From Diplolepis rosae (lineage: Eukaryota; Arthropoda; Insecta; Hymenoptera; Diplolepididae): 64,000 nucleotides of DNA. The stretch covers positions 620,001 through 684,000 of the forward strand of contig JAPYXD010000743.1 of assembly GCA_030998225.1 (NCBI GenBank), in the 5' to 3' direction. The first letter of the stretch is position 1. The number at the start of each line of letters is the position of its first letter. Positions 1 through 11,648 of this stretch are shown here, piece by piece. The notes below the pieces were generated by a model, which was not told where the DNA came from, made no database searches, and was given only the letters and a program-made list of their open reading frames with translations. A program made the position numbers and the translations under genes.

Positions 1-900
1 AAACACCTGGATTACTTGATATAATTTTCAAAATGACAGGATATCTAAAATATAAACTATGTATCTTAAATTTCAGTTCTGAGCTGAAGTTCCCTGAGGA
101 AGATGTCTTTTAAGCACCTGGACTACTAAATATAACTTTCAAAATGACTAGATCTCTAAAATATAAACTATTTATCTTAATTTTCAGTTCTCAGCTTAAG
201 TTTCCTCAGGAAGATGTTTTTTAAGCACCCGCAAGACTAGATATAATTTTCAAAATGACAGGATCTCTAAAATATAAACTGGGTATCTTAAATTTCAGTT
301 CTCAGCTAAAGTTCCCTGAGGAAGATGTTTTTTAAACACCTGGATTACTTGATATAATTTTCAAAATGACAGGATCTCTAAAATATAAACTGGGTATCTT
401 AAATTTCAGTTCTCAGCTTAAGTTCCCTGAGGAAGATGTTTTTTAAGAACCTGGACTACTGGATATAATTCTCAAAATGACGGGATCTCTAAAATATATC
501 CAGGTATCTTAAATATCTGTTCTCAGCTTAAGTTCTCTGAGGAAGATGTTTTTTAAACACCTGGATTACTTGATATAATTTTCAAAATGACAGGACCTCT
601 AAAATATAAACTGGGTATCTTAAATTTCAGTTTTCAGCTTAAGTTCCCTTAGAATTATGTTTTTTAAGAACCTGGACTACTGGATTTAATTTTTAAAATG
701 ACGGGATCTCTAAAATATATCCAGGTATCTTAAATATCTTTTCTCAGCTTAAGTTCCCTGAGGAAGATGTTTTTTAAACACCTGGATTACTTGATGTAAT
801 TTTCAAATGACAGGACCTCTAAAATATAAACTGGGTATCTTAAATTTCAGTTCTCAGCTTAAATTCACTGAGAAAGGTGATTTTTAAGAACCTGGACTAC
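1..900 (+). repeat. Block rich in 'attacttgata' monomers
   Basis: Eight or so monomers, several beginning acacctggattacttgata, alternating with gaacctggactactgg forms that carry atatatccaggtatc in the middle. The same D-type block recurs near 10,550-11,960, 21,660-22,500, 27,770-28,480, 33,770-34,480, 51,320-52,130 and 57,650-58,360, so it is a module of the 54-mer unit found here outside that unit. No gene is seen. Confidence 0.7.
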
Positions 901-2520
901 TAGATATAATTTCCAAAATGACAAGATCTCTTAAATATAAACCAGGTACCTTAAATATCTGTTCTCAGCTTAAGTTCCCTGAGGAAGATGTTTTTAGGAA
1001 CCTGGACCACTAGATATAATTTTCAAAATGACAGGATATCTTAAATATAAACTGGGTATCTTAAATTTCAGTTCTCAGCTTAAGTTCCCTGAGAATTATG
1101 TTTTTTATCAACCTGGACCACTGGATTTAATATTTAAAATGACAGGATCTCTAAAATATAAACTATGTATCTTAAATTTCAGTTCTCAGCTTCAGTTCCC
1201 TGAGGAAGATGTCTTTTAAGCACCTGGACTACTAAATATAACTTTCAAAATGACTAGATCTCTAAAATATAAACTATTTATCTTAATTTTTAGTCCTCAG
1301 CTTAAGTTTCCTGAGGAAGATGTTTTTTAAGAACCTGGACCACTAGATATAATTTTAAAAATGACATGATATCTAAAATAAACTGGGTATCTTAAATTCC
1401 AGTTCTCAGCTTATGTTCCCTGAGAATTATGTTTTTTAAGAACCTGGACCACTGGATTTAATATTCAAAATGACAGGCTCTCTAAAATATAAACTATGTA
1501 TCTTAAATTTCAGTTCTCATCTTAAGTTCCCTGAGGAAGATGTCTTTTAAGCACCTGGACTACTAAATATAACTTTCAAAATGACAGGATCTCTAAAATA
1601 TCAACTAGGTATCTTAATTTTTAGTTCTCAGCTTAAGTTCCCTGAGGAAGATGTATTTCAGGCACTTGGAATAGTAAGTATAGTTTTCTAAAATGGTGGG
1701 ATCTCTAAAATATGTACTAGGTATCTTAATTTTCAGTTCTCAGCTTAAGTTCCCTGGGGAAGATGTATTTTAGGCACTTGGAGTATTAGATATAATTTTC
1801 AGAATGACGGGATCTCTAAAATATAAACCATGGCATCTTAAATTTCAGTTCGCACCTTAAGTTCCCTGAGGAAGATGTATTTTAGGCACCTGGACTACTA
1901 GATATAATTTTCAAAATGACGGGATCTCTAAAATATGTACTAGGTATCTTAATTTTCAGCTCTCAGCTTAAATTCCCTAAGAAAGGTGATTATTAAGAAC
2001 CTGGACTACTAGATATACTCTTCAAAATGACAGGATCTCTTAAATATAAACCAGGTACCTTAAATATCTGTTCTCAGCTTAAGTTCCCTGAGGAAGATGT
2101 ATTTTAGGCACCTGGACTACTAGATATAATTTTCAAAATGACGGGATCTCTAAAACATCAACTAGGTATCTTAATTTTCAGTTCTCAGCTTAAGTTCCCT
2201 GAGGAAGATGTATTTCAGGGACTTGGAATACTAAGTCTAGTTTTCTATAATGACGGGATCTCTAAAATATATACTAGGTGTCTTAATTTTTAGTTCTCAG
2301 CTTAAGTTCCCTGAGGAAGATGTATTTTAGGCACTTGGACTACTAAATATGATTTTTAAAATGACGGGATCTCTAAAATATAAACTGGGTATCTTAAATT
2401 TCAGTTCTCAGCTTAAATTCCCTGAGAAAGGTGATTTTTAAGAACCTGGACTACTAGATATAATTTCCAAAATGACAAGATCTCTTAAATATAAACCAGG
2501 TACCTTAAATTTCAGTTCTC
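541..2520 (+). repeat. 2-kb segment duplicated at 11,648-13,630 (copy 1)
   Basis: The order of variant monomers matches 11,648-13,630 at an offset of 11,107-11,110 bp (100 monomers). Shared markers include the shortened attttcaaatgacaggacc near 804, the stop-loss form ttttttatcaacc near 1,105 and the ccatgg form near 1,829. Copy 1 has a private 2-bp loss at about 1,378 (ctaaaataaactggg), which explains the offset change. It also has private changes near 1,794 (gagtattagata). Confidence 0.75.
1200..2367 (+). repeat. 13-monomer-offset duplication, copy 1
   Basis: About 10.5 monomers that recur at 2,643-3,810 with an offset of 1,443 bp, exactly 13 x 111. Shared order: aactattta, a monomer with gttccctgagaattatg, aggctctc, atagtaagtatag, ggggaagatg, ccatgg, ctctcagcttaaattccctaag, aacatcaac, ctaagtctag. 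The 275 bp between the copies contain an extra tandem pair ending gagaaaggtgattttt. Confidence 0.75.
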
Positions 2521-2642
2521 AGCTTAAATTCCCTGAGAAAGGTGATTTTTAAGAACTTGGACTACTAAATATAATTTCCAAAATGACAAGATCTCTTAAA
2601 TATAAACCAGGTACCTTAAATATCTGTTCTCAGCTTAAGTTC

Positions 2643-3810
2643 CCTGAGGAAGATGTCTTTTAAGCACCTGGACTACTAAATATAACTTTCAAAATGACTA
2701 GATCTCTAAAATATTAACTATTTATCTTAATTTTTAGTTCTCAGCTTAAGTTTCCTGAGGAAGATGTTTTTTAAGAACCTGGACCACTAGATATAATTTT
2801 AAAAATGACATGATATCTAAAATATAAACTGGGTATCTTAAATTCCAGTTCTCAGCTTATGTTCCCTGAGAATTATGTTTTTTAAGAACCTGGACCACTG
2901 GATTTAATATTCAAAATGACAGGCTCTCTAAAATATAAACTATGTATCTTAAATTTCAGTTCTCATCTTAAGTTCCCTGAGGAAGATGTCTTTTAAGCAC
3001 CTGGACTACTAAATATAACTTTCAAAATGACAGGATCTCTAAAATATCAACTAGGTATCTTAATTTTTAGTTCTCAGCTTAAGTTCCCTGAGGAAGATGT
3101 ATTTCAGGCACTTGGAATAGTAAGTATAGTTTTCTAAAATGGTGGGATCTCTAAAATATGTACTAGGTATCTTAATTTTCAGTTCTCAGCTTAAGTTCCC
3201 TGGGGAAGATGTATTTTAGGCACTTGGACTACTAAATATAATTTCTAAAATGACGGGATCTCTAAAATATAAACCATGGTATCTTAAATTTCAGTTCTCA
3301 CCTTAAGTTCCCTGAGGAAGATGTATTTTAGGCACCTGGACTACTAGATATAATTTTCAAAATGAGGGGATCTCTAAAATATGTACTAGGTATCTTAATT
3401 TTCAGCTCTCAGCTTAAATTCCCTAAGAAAGGTGATTATTAAGAACCTGGACTACTAGATATACTCTTCAAAATGACAGGATCTCTTAAATATAAACCAG
3501 GTACCTTAAATATCTGTTCTCAGCTTAAGTTCCCTGAGGAAGATGTATTTTAGGCACCTGGACTACTAGATATAATTTTCAAAATGACGGGATCTCTAAA
3601 ACATCAACTAGGTATCTTAATTTTCAGTTCTCAGCTTAAGTTCCCTGAGGAAGATGTATTTCAGGGACTTGGAATACTAAGTCTAGTTTTCTAAAATGAC
3701 GGGATCTCTAAAATATATACTAGGTGTCTTAATTTTTAGTTCTCAGCTTAAGTTCCCTGAGGAAGATGTATTTTAGGCACTTGGACTAATAAATATGATT
3801 TTTAAAATGA
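2643..3810 (+). repeat. 13-monomer-offset duplication, copy 2
   Basis: Second copy of 1,200-2,367; also matched by about 12,305-13,470. Against copy 1 it lacks the 2-bp loss and has gaggggatctc rather than gacgggatctc near 3,362. It ends where 3,789 shows actaataaatatgattt followed by a gggatgtctaaaatatata monomer. Confidence 0.72.
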
Positions 3811-4814
3811 CGGGATGTCTAAAATATATACTAGGTGTCTTAATTTTCAGTTCTCATCTTAAGTTCCCTGAGAAAGGTGATTTTTAAGAACCTGGACTAC
3901 TAGATATAATTTTCAAAATGACAGGATCTCTAAAATATAAACTGGGTATCTTAACTTTCAGTTCTCAGCTAAAGTTCCCTGAGGAAGATGTTTTTTAAAC
4001 ACCTGGATTACTTGATATAATTTTCAAAATGACGGGATCTCTAAAATATCAACTAGGTATCTTAATTTTCAGTTCTCAGCTTAAGTTCCCTGAGGAAGAT
4101 GTATTTCAGGCACTTGGAATACTAAGTCTAGTTTTCTAAAATGACGGGATCTCTAAAATATATACTAGGTGTCTTAATTTTTAGTTCTCAGCTTAAGTTC
4201 CCTGAGGAAGATGTATTTTAGGCACTTGGACTACTAAATATGATTTTTAAAATGACGGGATCTCTAAAATATATACTAGGTGTCTTAATTTTCAGTTCTC
4301 AGCTTAAATTCCCTAAGAAAGGTGATTATTAAGAACCTGGACTATTAGATATACTCTTCAAAATGACAGGATCTCTCAAATATAAACCAGGTACCTTAAA
4401 TATCTGTTCTCAGCTTAAGTTCCCTGAGGAAGAGGTATTTTAGTCACCTGGACTACTAGATATAATTTTCAAAATGACGGGATCTCTAAAACATCAACTA
4501 GGTATCTTAATTTTCAGTTCTCAGCTTAAGTTCCCTGAGGAAGATGTATTTCAGGGACTTGGAATACTAAGTCTAGTTTTCTAAAATGACGGGATGTCTA
4601 AAATATATACTAGGTGTCTTAATTTTCAGTTCTCATCTTAAGTTCCCTGAGAAAGGTGATTTTTAAGAACCTGGACTACTAGATATAATTTTCAAAATGA
4701 CAGGATCTCTAAAATATAAACTGGGTATCTTAACTTTCAGTTCTCAGCTAAAGTTCCCCGAGGAAGATGTTTTTTAAACACCTGGATTACTTGATATAAT
4801 TTTCAAAATGACAG
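3805..4814 (+). repeat. 7-monomer-offset local duplication
   Basis: The segment 3,805-4,035 (gggatgtctaaa, cttaactttcag, ctcagctaaagttcc) recurs at 4,584-4,814 with an offset of 779 bp (7 monomers). The rare variant cttaactttcag appears in both. The DNA between is made of ctaagtctag, tatgatttttaaa and aacatcaac monomers also seen at 3,590-3,790. This looks like a small unequal-exchange product. Confidence 0.65.
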
Positions 4815-5332
4815 GATCTCTAAAATATTAACTATTTATCTTAATTTTCAGTTGTCAGCTTATGTTCCCTGAGGAAGATGTTTTTTAAGAACCTGGACCA
4901 CTATATATAATTTTCAAAATGACAGGATATCTAAAATATAAACTGGGTATCTTAAATTTCAGTTCTCAGCTTAAGTTCCCTGAGGAAGATGTTTTTTAAA
5001 CACCTGGATTACTTGATATAATTTTCAAAATGACAGGATCTCTAAAATATAAACTAGGTATCTTAAATATCTGTTCTCAGCTTAATTTCCCTGAGGAAGA
5101 TGTTTTTTAAACACCTGGATTACTTTATATAATTTTCAAAATGACAGGATCTCTAAAATATAAACTGGGTATCTTAAATTTCAGTTCTCAGCTTCAGTTC
5201 CCTGAGGAAGATGTCTTTTAAGCACCTGGACTACTAAATATAACTTTCAAAATGACTAGATCTCTAAAATATTAACTATTTATCTTAATTTTCAGTTCTC
5301 AGCTTAAGTTTCCTGAGAAAGATGTTTTTTAA

Positions 5333-6135
5333 GCACCCGCAAGACTAGATATAATTTTCAAAATGACAGGATCTCTAAAATATAAACTGGGTATCTTAAA
5401 TTTCAGTTCTCAGCTTAAGTTCCCTGAGAACTATGTTTTTTAAGAACGTGGACCACTGGATTTAATATTCAAAATGACAGGATCTCTAAAATATCAACTA
5501 GGTATCTTAATTTTTAGTTCTCAGCTTAAGTTCCCTCAGGAAGATGTATTTCAGGCACTTGGAATACTAAGTATAGTTTTCTAAAATGGCGGGATCTCTA
5601 AAATATGTACTAGGTATCTTAATTTTCAGTTCTCAGCTTAAGTTCCTTGGGGAAGATGTATTTTAGGCACTTGGACTACTAAATATAATTTCTAAAATGA
5701 CGGGATCTCTAAAATATAAACCATGGTATCTTAAATTTCAGTTCTCACCTTAAGTTCCCTGAGGAAGATGTATTTTAGGCACCTGGACTAATAGATATAA
5801 TTTTCAAAATGAGGGGATCTCTAAAATACGTACTAGGTATCTTAATTTTCAGTTCTCAGCTTAAATTCCCAAAGAAAGGTGATTATTAAGAACCTGGACT
5901 ACTAGATATACTTTTCAAAATGACAGGATCTCTTAAATATAAACCAGGTACCTTAAATATCTGTTCTCAGCTTAAGTTCCCTGAGGAAGATGTATTTTAG
6001 GCACCTGGACTACTAGATATAATTTTCAAAATGACGGGATCTCTAAGATATCAACTAGGTATCTTAATTTTCAGTTCTCAGCTTAAGTTCCCTGAGGAAG
6101 ATGTATTTCAGGCACCTGGAATACTAAGTCTAGTT
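5333..6135 (+). repeat. Segment shared with 34,983-35,785 and 58,870-59,672
   Basis: Begins with the rare gcacccgcaagac monomer. It then has gagaactatg (a variant seen at three places only), a gatctctaaaatatcaac monomer, ctaagtatag with ggcggg, a ggggaag monomer, ccatgg, gagggg, and cttttcaaaatgac instead of the usual ctcttcaaaatgac. The same order occurs at 34,983 and 58,870. It is therefore a piece of the 54-mer unit lying outside the ordered region. Confidence 0.7.
5405..5432. other. Perfect 9-bp inverted repeat within the monomer
   Basis: Arms agttctcag (5,405-5,413) and ctgagaact (5,424-5,432) flank a 10-base loop cttaagttcc. Ordinary monomers keep the inner five base pairs (CTCAG/CTGAG), and the gagaattatg form keeps seven. 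The complete arms occur here, at 35,055-35,082 and at 58,942-58,969. A hairpin or cruciform is possible; function is unknown. Confidence 0.6.
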
Positions 6136-6139
6136 TTCT

Positions 6140-6875
6140 AAAATGACGGGATCTCTAAAATATAAACAAGGTATCTTAAATTACAGTTCTCGGCTGAAGT
6201 TCCCTGAGGAAGATGTATTTTAGGCACTTGGACTACTAAATATAATTTTTAAAATGACGGGCTTTCTAAAATATAAACTAGGTATCTTAAATTTCAGTTC
6301 TCAGCTTAAGTTCCCTGAGGAAGACGTTTTTTAAACTCCTGAACTACTAGATATAATTTTCAAAATGACAGGATCTCTTAAATATAAACCAGGTACCTTA
6401 AATATCTGTTCTCAGCTTAAGTTCCCTGAGGAAGATGTTTTTTATGAACCTGGACCACTAGATATAATTTTAAAAATGACAGGATATCTAAAATATAAAC
6501 TGGGTATCTTAAATTTCAGTTCTCAGCTTATGTTCCCTGAGAATTATGTTTTTTAAGAACCTGGACCACTGGATTTAATATTCAAAATGACAGGCTCTCT
6601 AAAATATAAACTATGTATCTTAAATTTCAGTTCTCAGCTTAAGTTCCCTGAGGAAGATGTCTTTTAAGCACCTGGACTACTAAATATAACTTTCAAAATG
6701 ACAGGATCTCTAAAATATCAACTAGGTATCTTAATTTTTAGTTCTCAGCTTAAGTTCCCTGAGGAAGATGTATTTCAGGCACTTGGAATAGTAAGTATAG
6801 TTTTCTAAAATGGCGGGATCTCTAAAATATGTACTAGGTATCTTAATTTTCAGTTCTCAGCTTAAGTTCCCTGGG
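6140..6875 (+). repeat. Mixed monomers including gaagacg/aactcctgaac form
   Basis: Contains private-variant monomers (aaacaaggtatc with ttacagttctcggctgaag near 6,165-6,196), then the gaagacgttttttaaactcctgaac junction at about 6,321 that elsewhere follows the Q monomers. The Q pair itself is missing. A stop-loss form (ttttttatgaacc) at about 6,438-6,450 joins two monomers into a 63-codon open frame from 6,365. No gene is claimed. Confidence 0.6.
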
Positions 6876-8270
6876 GAAGATGTATTTTAGGCACTTGGAC
6901 TACTAAATATAATTTCTAAAATGACGGGATCTCTAAAATATAAACCATGGCATCTTAAATTTCAGTTCGCACCTTAAGTTCCCTGAGGAAGATGTATTTT
7001 AGGCACCTGGACTACTAGATATAATTTTCAAAATGACGGGATCTCTAAAATATAAACTAGGTATCTTAATTTTCAGCTCTCAGCTTAAATTCCCTAGGAA
7101 AGGTGATTATTAAGAACCTGGACTATTAGATATACTCTTCAAAATGACAGGATCTCTTAAATATAAACCAGGTACCTTAAATATCTGTTCTCAGCTTAAG
7201 TTCCCTGAGGAAGATGTATTTTAGGCACCTGGACTACTAGATATAATTTTCAAAATGACGGGATCTCTAAAACATCAACTAGGTATCTTAATTTTCAGTT
7301 CTCAGCTTAAGTTCCCTGAGGAAGATGTATTTCAGGGACTTGGAATACTAAGTCTAGTTTTCTAAAATGACGGGATCTCTAAAATATATACTAGGTGTCT
7401 TAATTTTCAGTTCTCAGCTTAAATTCCCTAAGAAAGGTGATTATTAAGAACCTGGACTATTAGATATACTCTTCAAAATGACAGGATCTCTTAAATATAA
7501 ACCAGGTACCTTAAATATCTGTTCTCAGCTTAAGTTCCCTGAGGAAGATGTATTTTAGGCACCTGGACTACTAGATATAATTTCCAAAATGACAGGATCT
7601 CTTAAATATAAACCAGGTACCTTAAATATCTGTTCTCAGCTTAAGTTCCCTGAGGAAGATGTATTTTAGGCACCTGGACAACTAGATATAATTTTCAAAA
7701 TGACGGGATCTCTAAAACATCAACTAGGTATCTTAATTTTCACTTCTCAGCTTAAGTTCCCTGAGGAAGATGTATTTTAGGCACTTGGACTACTAAATAT
7801 GATTTTTAAAATGACGGGATCTCTAAAATATAAACTGGGTATCTTAAATTTCAGTTCTCAGCTTAAATTCCCTGAGAAAGGTGATTTTTAAGAACCTGGA
7901 CTACTAGATATAATTTCCAAAATGACAAGATCTCTTAAATATAAACCAGGTACCTTAAATATCTGTTCTCAGCTTGAGTTCCCTGAGGAAGATGTTTTTT
8001 ACGAACCTGGACCACTAGATATAATTTTCAAAATGACAGGATATCTTAAATATAATCTGGGTATCTTAAATTTCAGTTCTCAGCTTAAGTTCCCTGAGAA
8101 TTATGTTTTTTATCAACCTGGACCATTGGATTTAATATTCAAAATGACAGGATCTCTAAAATATAAACTATGTATCTTAAATTTCAGTTCTCAGCTTAAG
8201 TTCCCTGAGGAAGATGTCTTTTAAGCACCTGGACTACTAAATATAACTTTCAAAATGACTAGATCTCTAA
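6875..8270 (+). repeat. 18-monomer-offset duplication, copy 1
   Basis: About 1.39 kb repeated at 8,874-10,270 with an offset of 1,999-2,000 bp (18 monomers). Diagnostic shared forms are ccctaggaaagg (7,092 and 9,091; elsewhere ccctaagaaagg), cacttctcagc after aacatcaac, tatgatttttaaa, and the double stop-loss run starting at 7,922 and 9,921. The copies differ by single bases such as ggcatc with gttcgcacc near 6,949. Confidence 0.8.
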
Positions 8271-8845
8271 AATATTAACTATTTATCTTAATTTTCAGTT
8301 CTCAGCTTAAGTTTCCTGAGGAAGATGTTTTTTAAGCACCTGGATTACTTGATATAATTTTCAAAATGACAGGACCTCTAAAATATATCCAGGTATCATA
8401 AATTTCAGTTCTCAGCTTAAGTTCCCTGAGGAAGATGTTTTTTAAGAACCTGGACTACTAAATATAATTTTCAAAATGACAGGATCTCTTAAATATAAAC
8501 CAGGTATCTTGAATATCTTTTCTCAGCTAAAGTTCCCTGAGGAAGATGTTTTTTAAACACCTGGATTACTTGATATAATTTTCAAAATGACAGGATCTCT
8601 AAAATATAAACTGGGTATCTTGAATTTTAGTTCTCAGCTTAAGTTCCCTGAGGAAGATGTTTTTTAAGAACCTGTACCACTAGATATAATTTTCAAAATG
8701 ACGGGATCTCTAAAATAGAAACCAGGTTTCTTAAATATCTGTTCTCAGCTTAAGTTCCCTGAGGAAGATGTTTTTTAAAAACCTGGATTACTAGATATAA
8801 TTTTCAAAATGACAGGATCTCTAAAATATAAACTGGGTATCTTAA
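7745..8845 (+). repeat. Segment shared with 57,060-58,160
   Basis: Monomer order and rare variants match at an offset of 49,315 bp. Two variants, aaaatagaaaccaggtttc (about 8,712 and 58,027) and aaccaggtatcttgaatatc (about 8,499 and 57,818), were seen nowhere else. Nearer copies at 27,7xx and 33,7xx lack them. Confidence 0.7.
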
Positions 8846-8873
8846 ATTTCAGTTCTCAGCTTAAGTTCCCTGA

Positions 8874-10270
8874 GGAAGATGTATTTTAGGCACTTGGACT
8901 ACTAAATATAATTTCTAAAATGACGGGATCTCTAAAATATAAACCATGGTATCTTAAATTTCAGTTCTCACCTTAAGTTCCCTGAGGAAGATGTATTTTA
9001 GGCACCTGGACTACTAGATATAATTTTCAAAATGAGGGGATCTCTAAAATATGTACTAGGTATCTTAATTTTCAGCTCTCAGCTTAAATTCCCTAGGAAA
9101 GGTGATTATTAAGAACCTGGACTATTAGATATACTCTTCAAAATGACAGGATCTCTTAAATATAAACCAGGTACCTTAAATATCTGTTCTCAGCTTAAGT
9201 TCCCTGAGGAAGATGTATTTTAGGCACCTGGACTACTAGATATAATTTTCAAAATGACGGGATCTCTAAAACATCAACTAGGTATCTTAATTTTCAGTTC
9301 TCAGCTTAAGTTCCCTGAGGAAGATGTATTTCAGGGACTTGGAATACTAAGTCTAGTTTTCTAAAATGACGGGATCTCTAAAATATATACTAGGTGTCTT
9401 AATTTTCAGTTCTCAGCTTAAATTCCCTAAGAAAGGTGATTATTAAGAACCTGGACTATTAGATATACTCTTCAAAATGACAGGATCTCTTAAATATAAA
9501 CCAGGTACCTTAAATATCTGTTCTCAGCTTAAGTTCCCTGAGGAAGATGTATTTTAGGCACCTGGACTACTAGATATAATTTCCAAAATGACAGGATCTC
9601 TTAAATATAAACCAGGTACCTTAAATATCTGTTCTCAGCTTAAGTTCCCTGAGGAACATGTATTTTAGGCACCTGGACAACTAGATATAATTTTCAAAAT
9701 GACGGGATCTCTAAAACATCAACTAGGTATCTTAATTTTCACTTCTCAGCTTAAGTTCCCTGAGGAAGATGTATTTTAGGCACTTGGACTACTAAATATG
9801 ATTTTTAAAATGACGGGATCTCTAAAATATAAACTGGGTATCTTAAATTTCAGTTCTCAGCTTAAATTCCCTGAGAAAGGTGATTTTTAAGAACCTGGAC
9901 TACTAGATATAATTTCCAAAATGACAAGATCTCTTAAATATAAACCAGGTACCTTAAATATCTGTTCTCAGCTTGAGTTCCCTGAGGAAGATGTTTTTTA
10001 CGAACCTGGACCACTAGATATAATTTTCAAAATGACAGGATATCTTAAATATAATCTGGGTATCTTAAATTTCAGTTCTCAGCTTAAGTTCCCTGAGAAT
10101 TATGTTTTTTATCAACCTGGACCATTGGATTTAATATTCAAAATGACAGGATCTCTAAAATATAAACTATGTATCTTAAATTTCAGTTCTCAGCTTCAGT
10201 TCCCTGAGGAAGATGTCTTTTAAGCACCTGGACTACTAAATATAACTTTCAAAATGACTAGATCTCTAAA
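8874..10270 (+). repeat. 18-monomer-offset duplication, copy 2
   Basis: Second copy of 6,875-8,270. Small differences include gaggggatctc at about 9,033 in place of gacggg, gaacatg at 9,655, and cttcagttccc at about 10,195 in place of cttaagttccc. The right end passes into an aactattta monomer of the tagtcctcagc type also seen at about 1,291. Confidence 0.78.
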
Positions 10271-11648
10271 ATATAAACTATTTATCTTAATTTTTAGTCC
10301 TCAGCTTAAGTTTCCTGAGAAAGATGTCTTTTAAGCACCTGGACCACTGGATTTAATATTTAAAATGACAGGACCTCTGAAATATATCCAGGTATCTTAA
10401 ATATCTGTTCTCAGCTTAAGTTCCCTGAGGAAGATGTTTTTTAAGAACCTGGACCACTAGATATAATTTTCAAAATGACAGGATATCTAAAATATAAACT
10501 GGGTATCTTAAATTTCAGTTCTCAGCTTAAGTTCCCTGAGGAAGATGTTTTTTAAACACCTGGATTACTTGATATAATTTTCAAAATGACAGGATCTCTA
10601 AAATATAAAGTGGGTATCTTAAATTTCAGTTCTCAGCTAAAGTTCCCTGAGGAAGATGTTTTTTAAACACCTGGATTACTTGATATAATTTTAAAAATGA
10701 CAGGATCTCTAAAATATAAACTAGGTATCTTAAATTTCAGTTCTCAGCTTATGTTCCCTGAGAATTATGTTTTTCAAGAACCTGGAACACTGGATTTAAT
10801 ATTCAAAATGACAGGATCTCTAAAATATAAACTATGTATCTTAAATTTCAGTTCTCAGCTTCAGTTCCCTGAGGAAGATGTCTTTTAAGCACCTGGACTA
10901 CTAAATATAACTTTCAAAATGACTAGATCTCTAAAATATTAACTATTTATCTTAATTTTCAGTTCTCAGCTTAAGTTTCCTGAGGAAGATGTTTTTTAAG
11001 CACCTGGATTACTTGATATAATTTTCAAAATGACAGGATCTCTAAAATATATCCAGGTATCTTAAATATCTGTTCTCAGCTTAATTTCCCTGAGGAAGAT
11101 GTTTTTTAAGAACCTGGACCACTAGATATAATTTTCAAAATGACAGGATATCTAAAATATAAACTAGGTATCTTAAATTTCAGTTCTCAGCTAAAGTTCC
11201 CTGAGGAAGATGTTTTTTAAACACCTGGATTACTAAATATAACTTTCAAAATGACAGGATCTCTAAAATATAAACTATGTATCTTAAATTTCAGTTCTCA
11301 GCTTAAGTTCCCTGAGGAAGATGTCTTTTAAGCACCTGGACTACTAAATATAACTTTCAAAATGACTAGATCTCTAAAATATTAACTATTTATCTTAATT
11401 TTCAGTTCTCAGCTTAAGTTTCCTGAGGAAGATGTTTTTTAAACACCTGGATTACTTGATATAATTTTCAAAATGACAGGACCTCTAAAATATATCCAGG
11501 TATCTTAAATATCTGTTCTCAGCTTATGTTCCCTGAGGAAGATGTTTTTTAAGAACCTGGACCACTAGATAATATTTTCAAAATGACATGATATCTAAAA
11601 TACAAACTATGTATCTTAAATTTCAGTTCACAGCTTAAGTTCCCTGAG
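10270..11648 (+). repeat. D-type monomer block
   Basis: Mostly acacctggattacttgata and atatatccaggtatc monomers, mixed with gaacctggaccactag forms. A read-through join (tttttcaagaacctggaac, near 10,772) gives the 63-codon open frame at 10,697. Nothing other than satellite is present. Confidence 0.7.

Noticed and set aside
1674..1679. GTAAGT splice-donor-like hexamer with upstream attttcag acceptor-like sites, suggesting tandem exons
   Set aside because: The hexamer arises from a single-base variant of the ctaagtctag monomer. Most copies lack the GT, and an attttcag in every monomer is expected from AT-rich repeats. No exon-like conservation is visible.
7922..8224. 100-codon open frame (one of several alike) as a protein-coding gene
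   Set aside because: It is three satellite monomers joined by stop-loss variants. The same frame is closed in most monomers, 109-, 110- and 112-bp monomers shift it, and there is no unique flank. Other 63- and 100-codon frames in the window are the same phenomenon.
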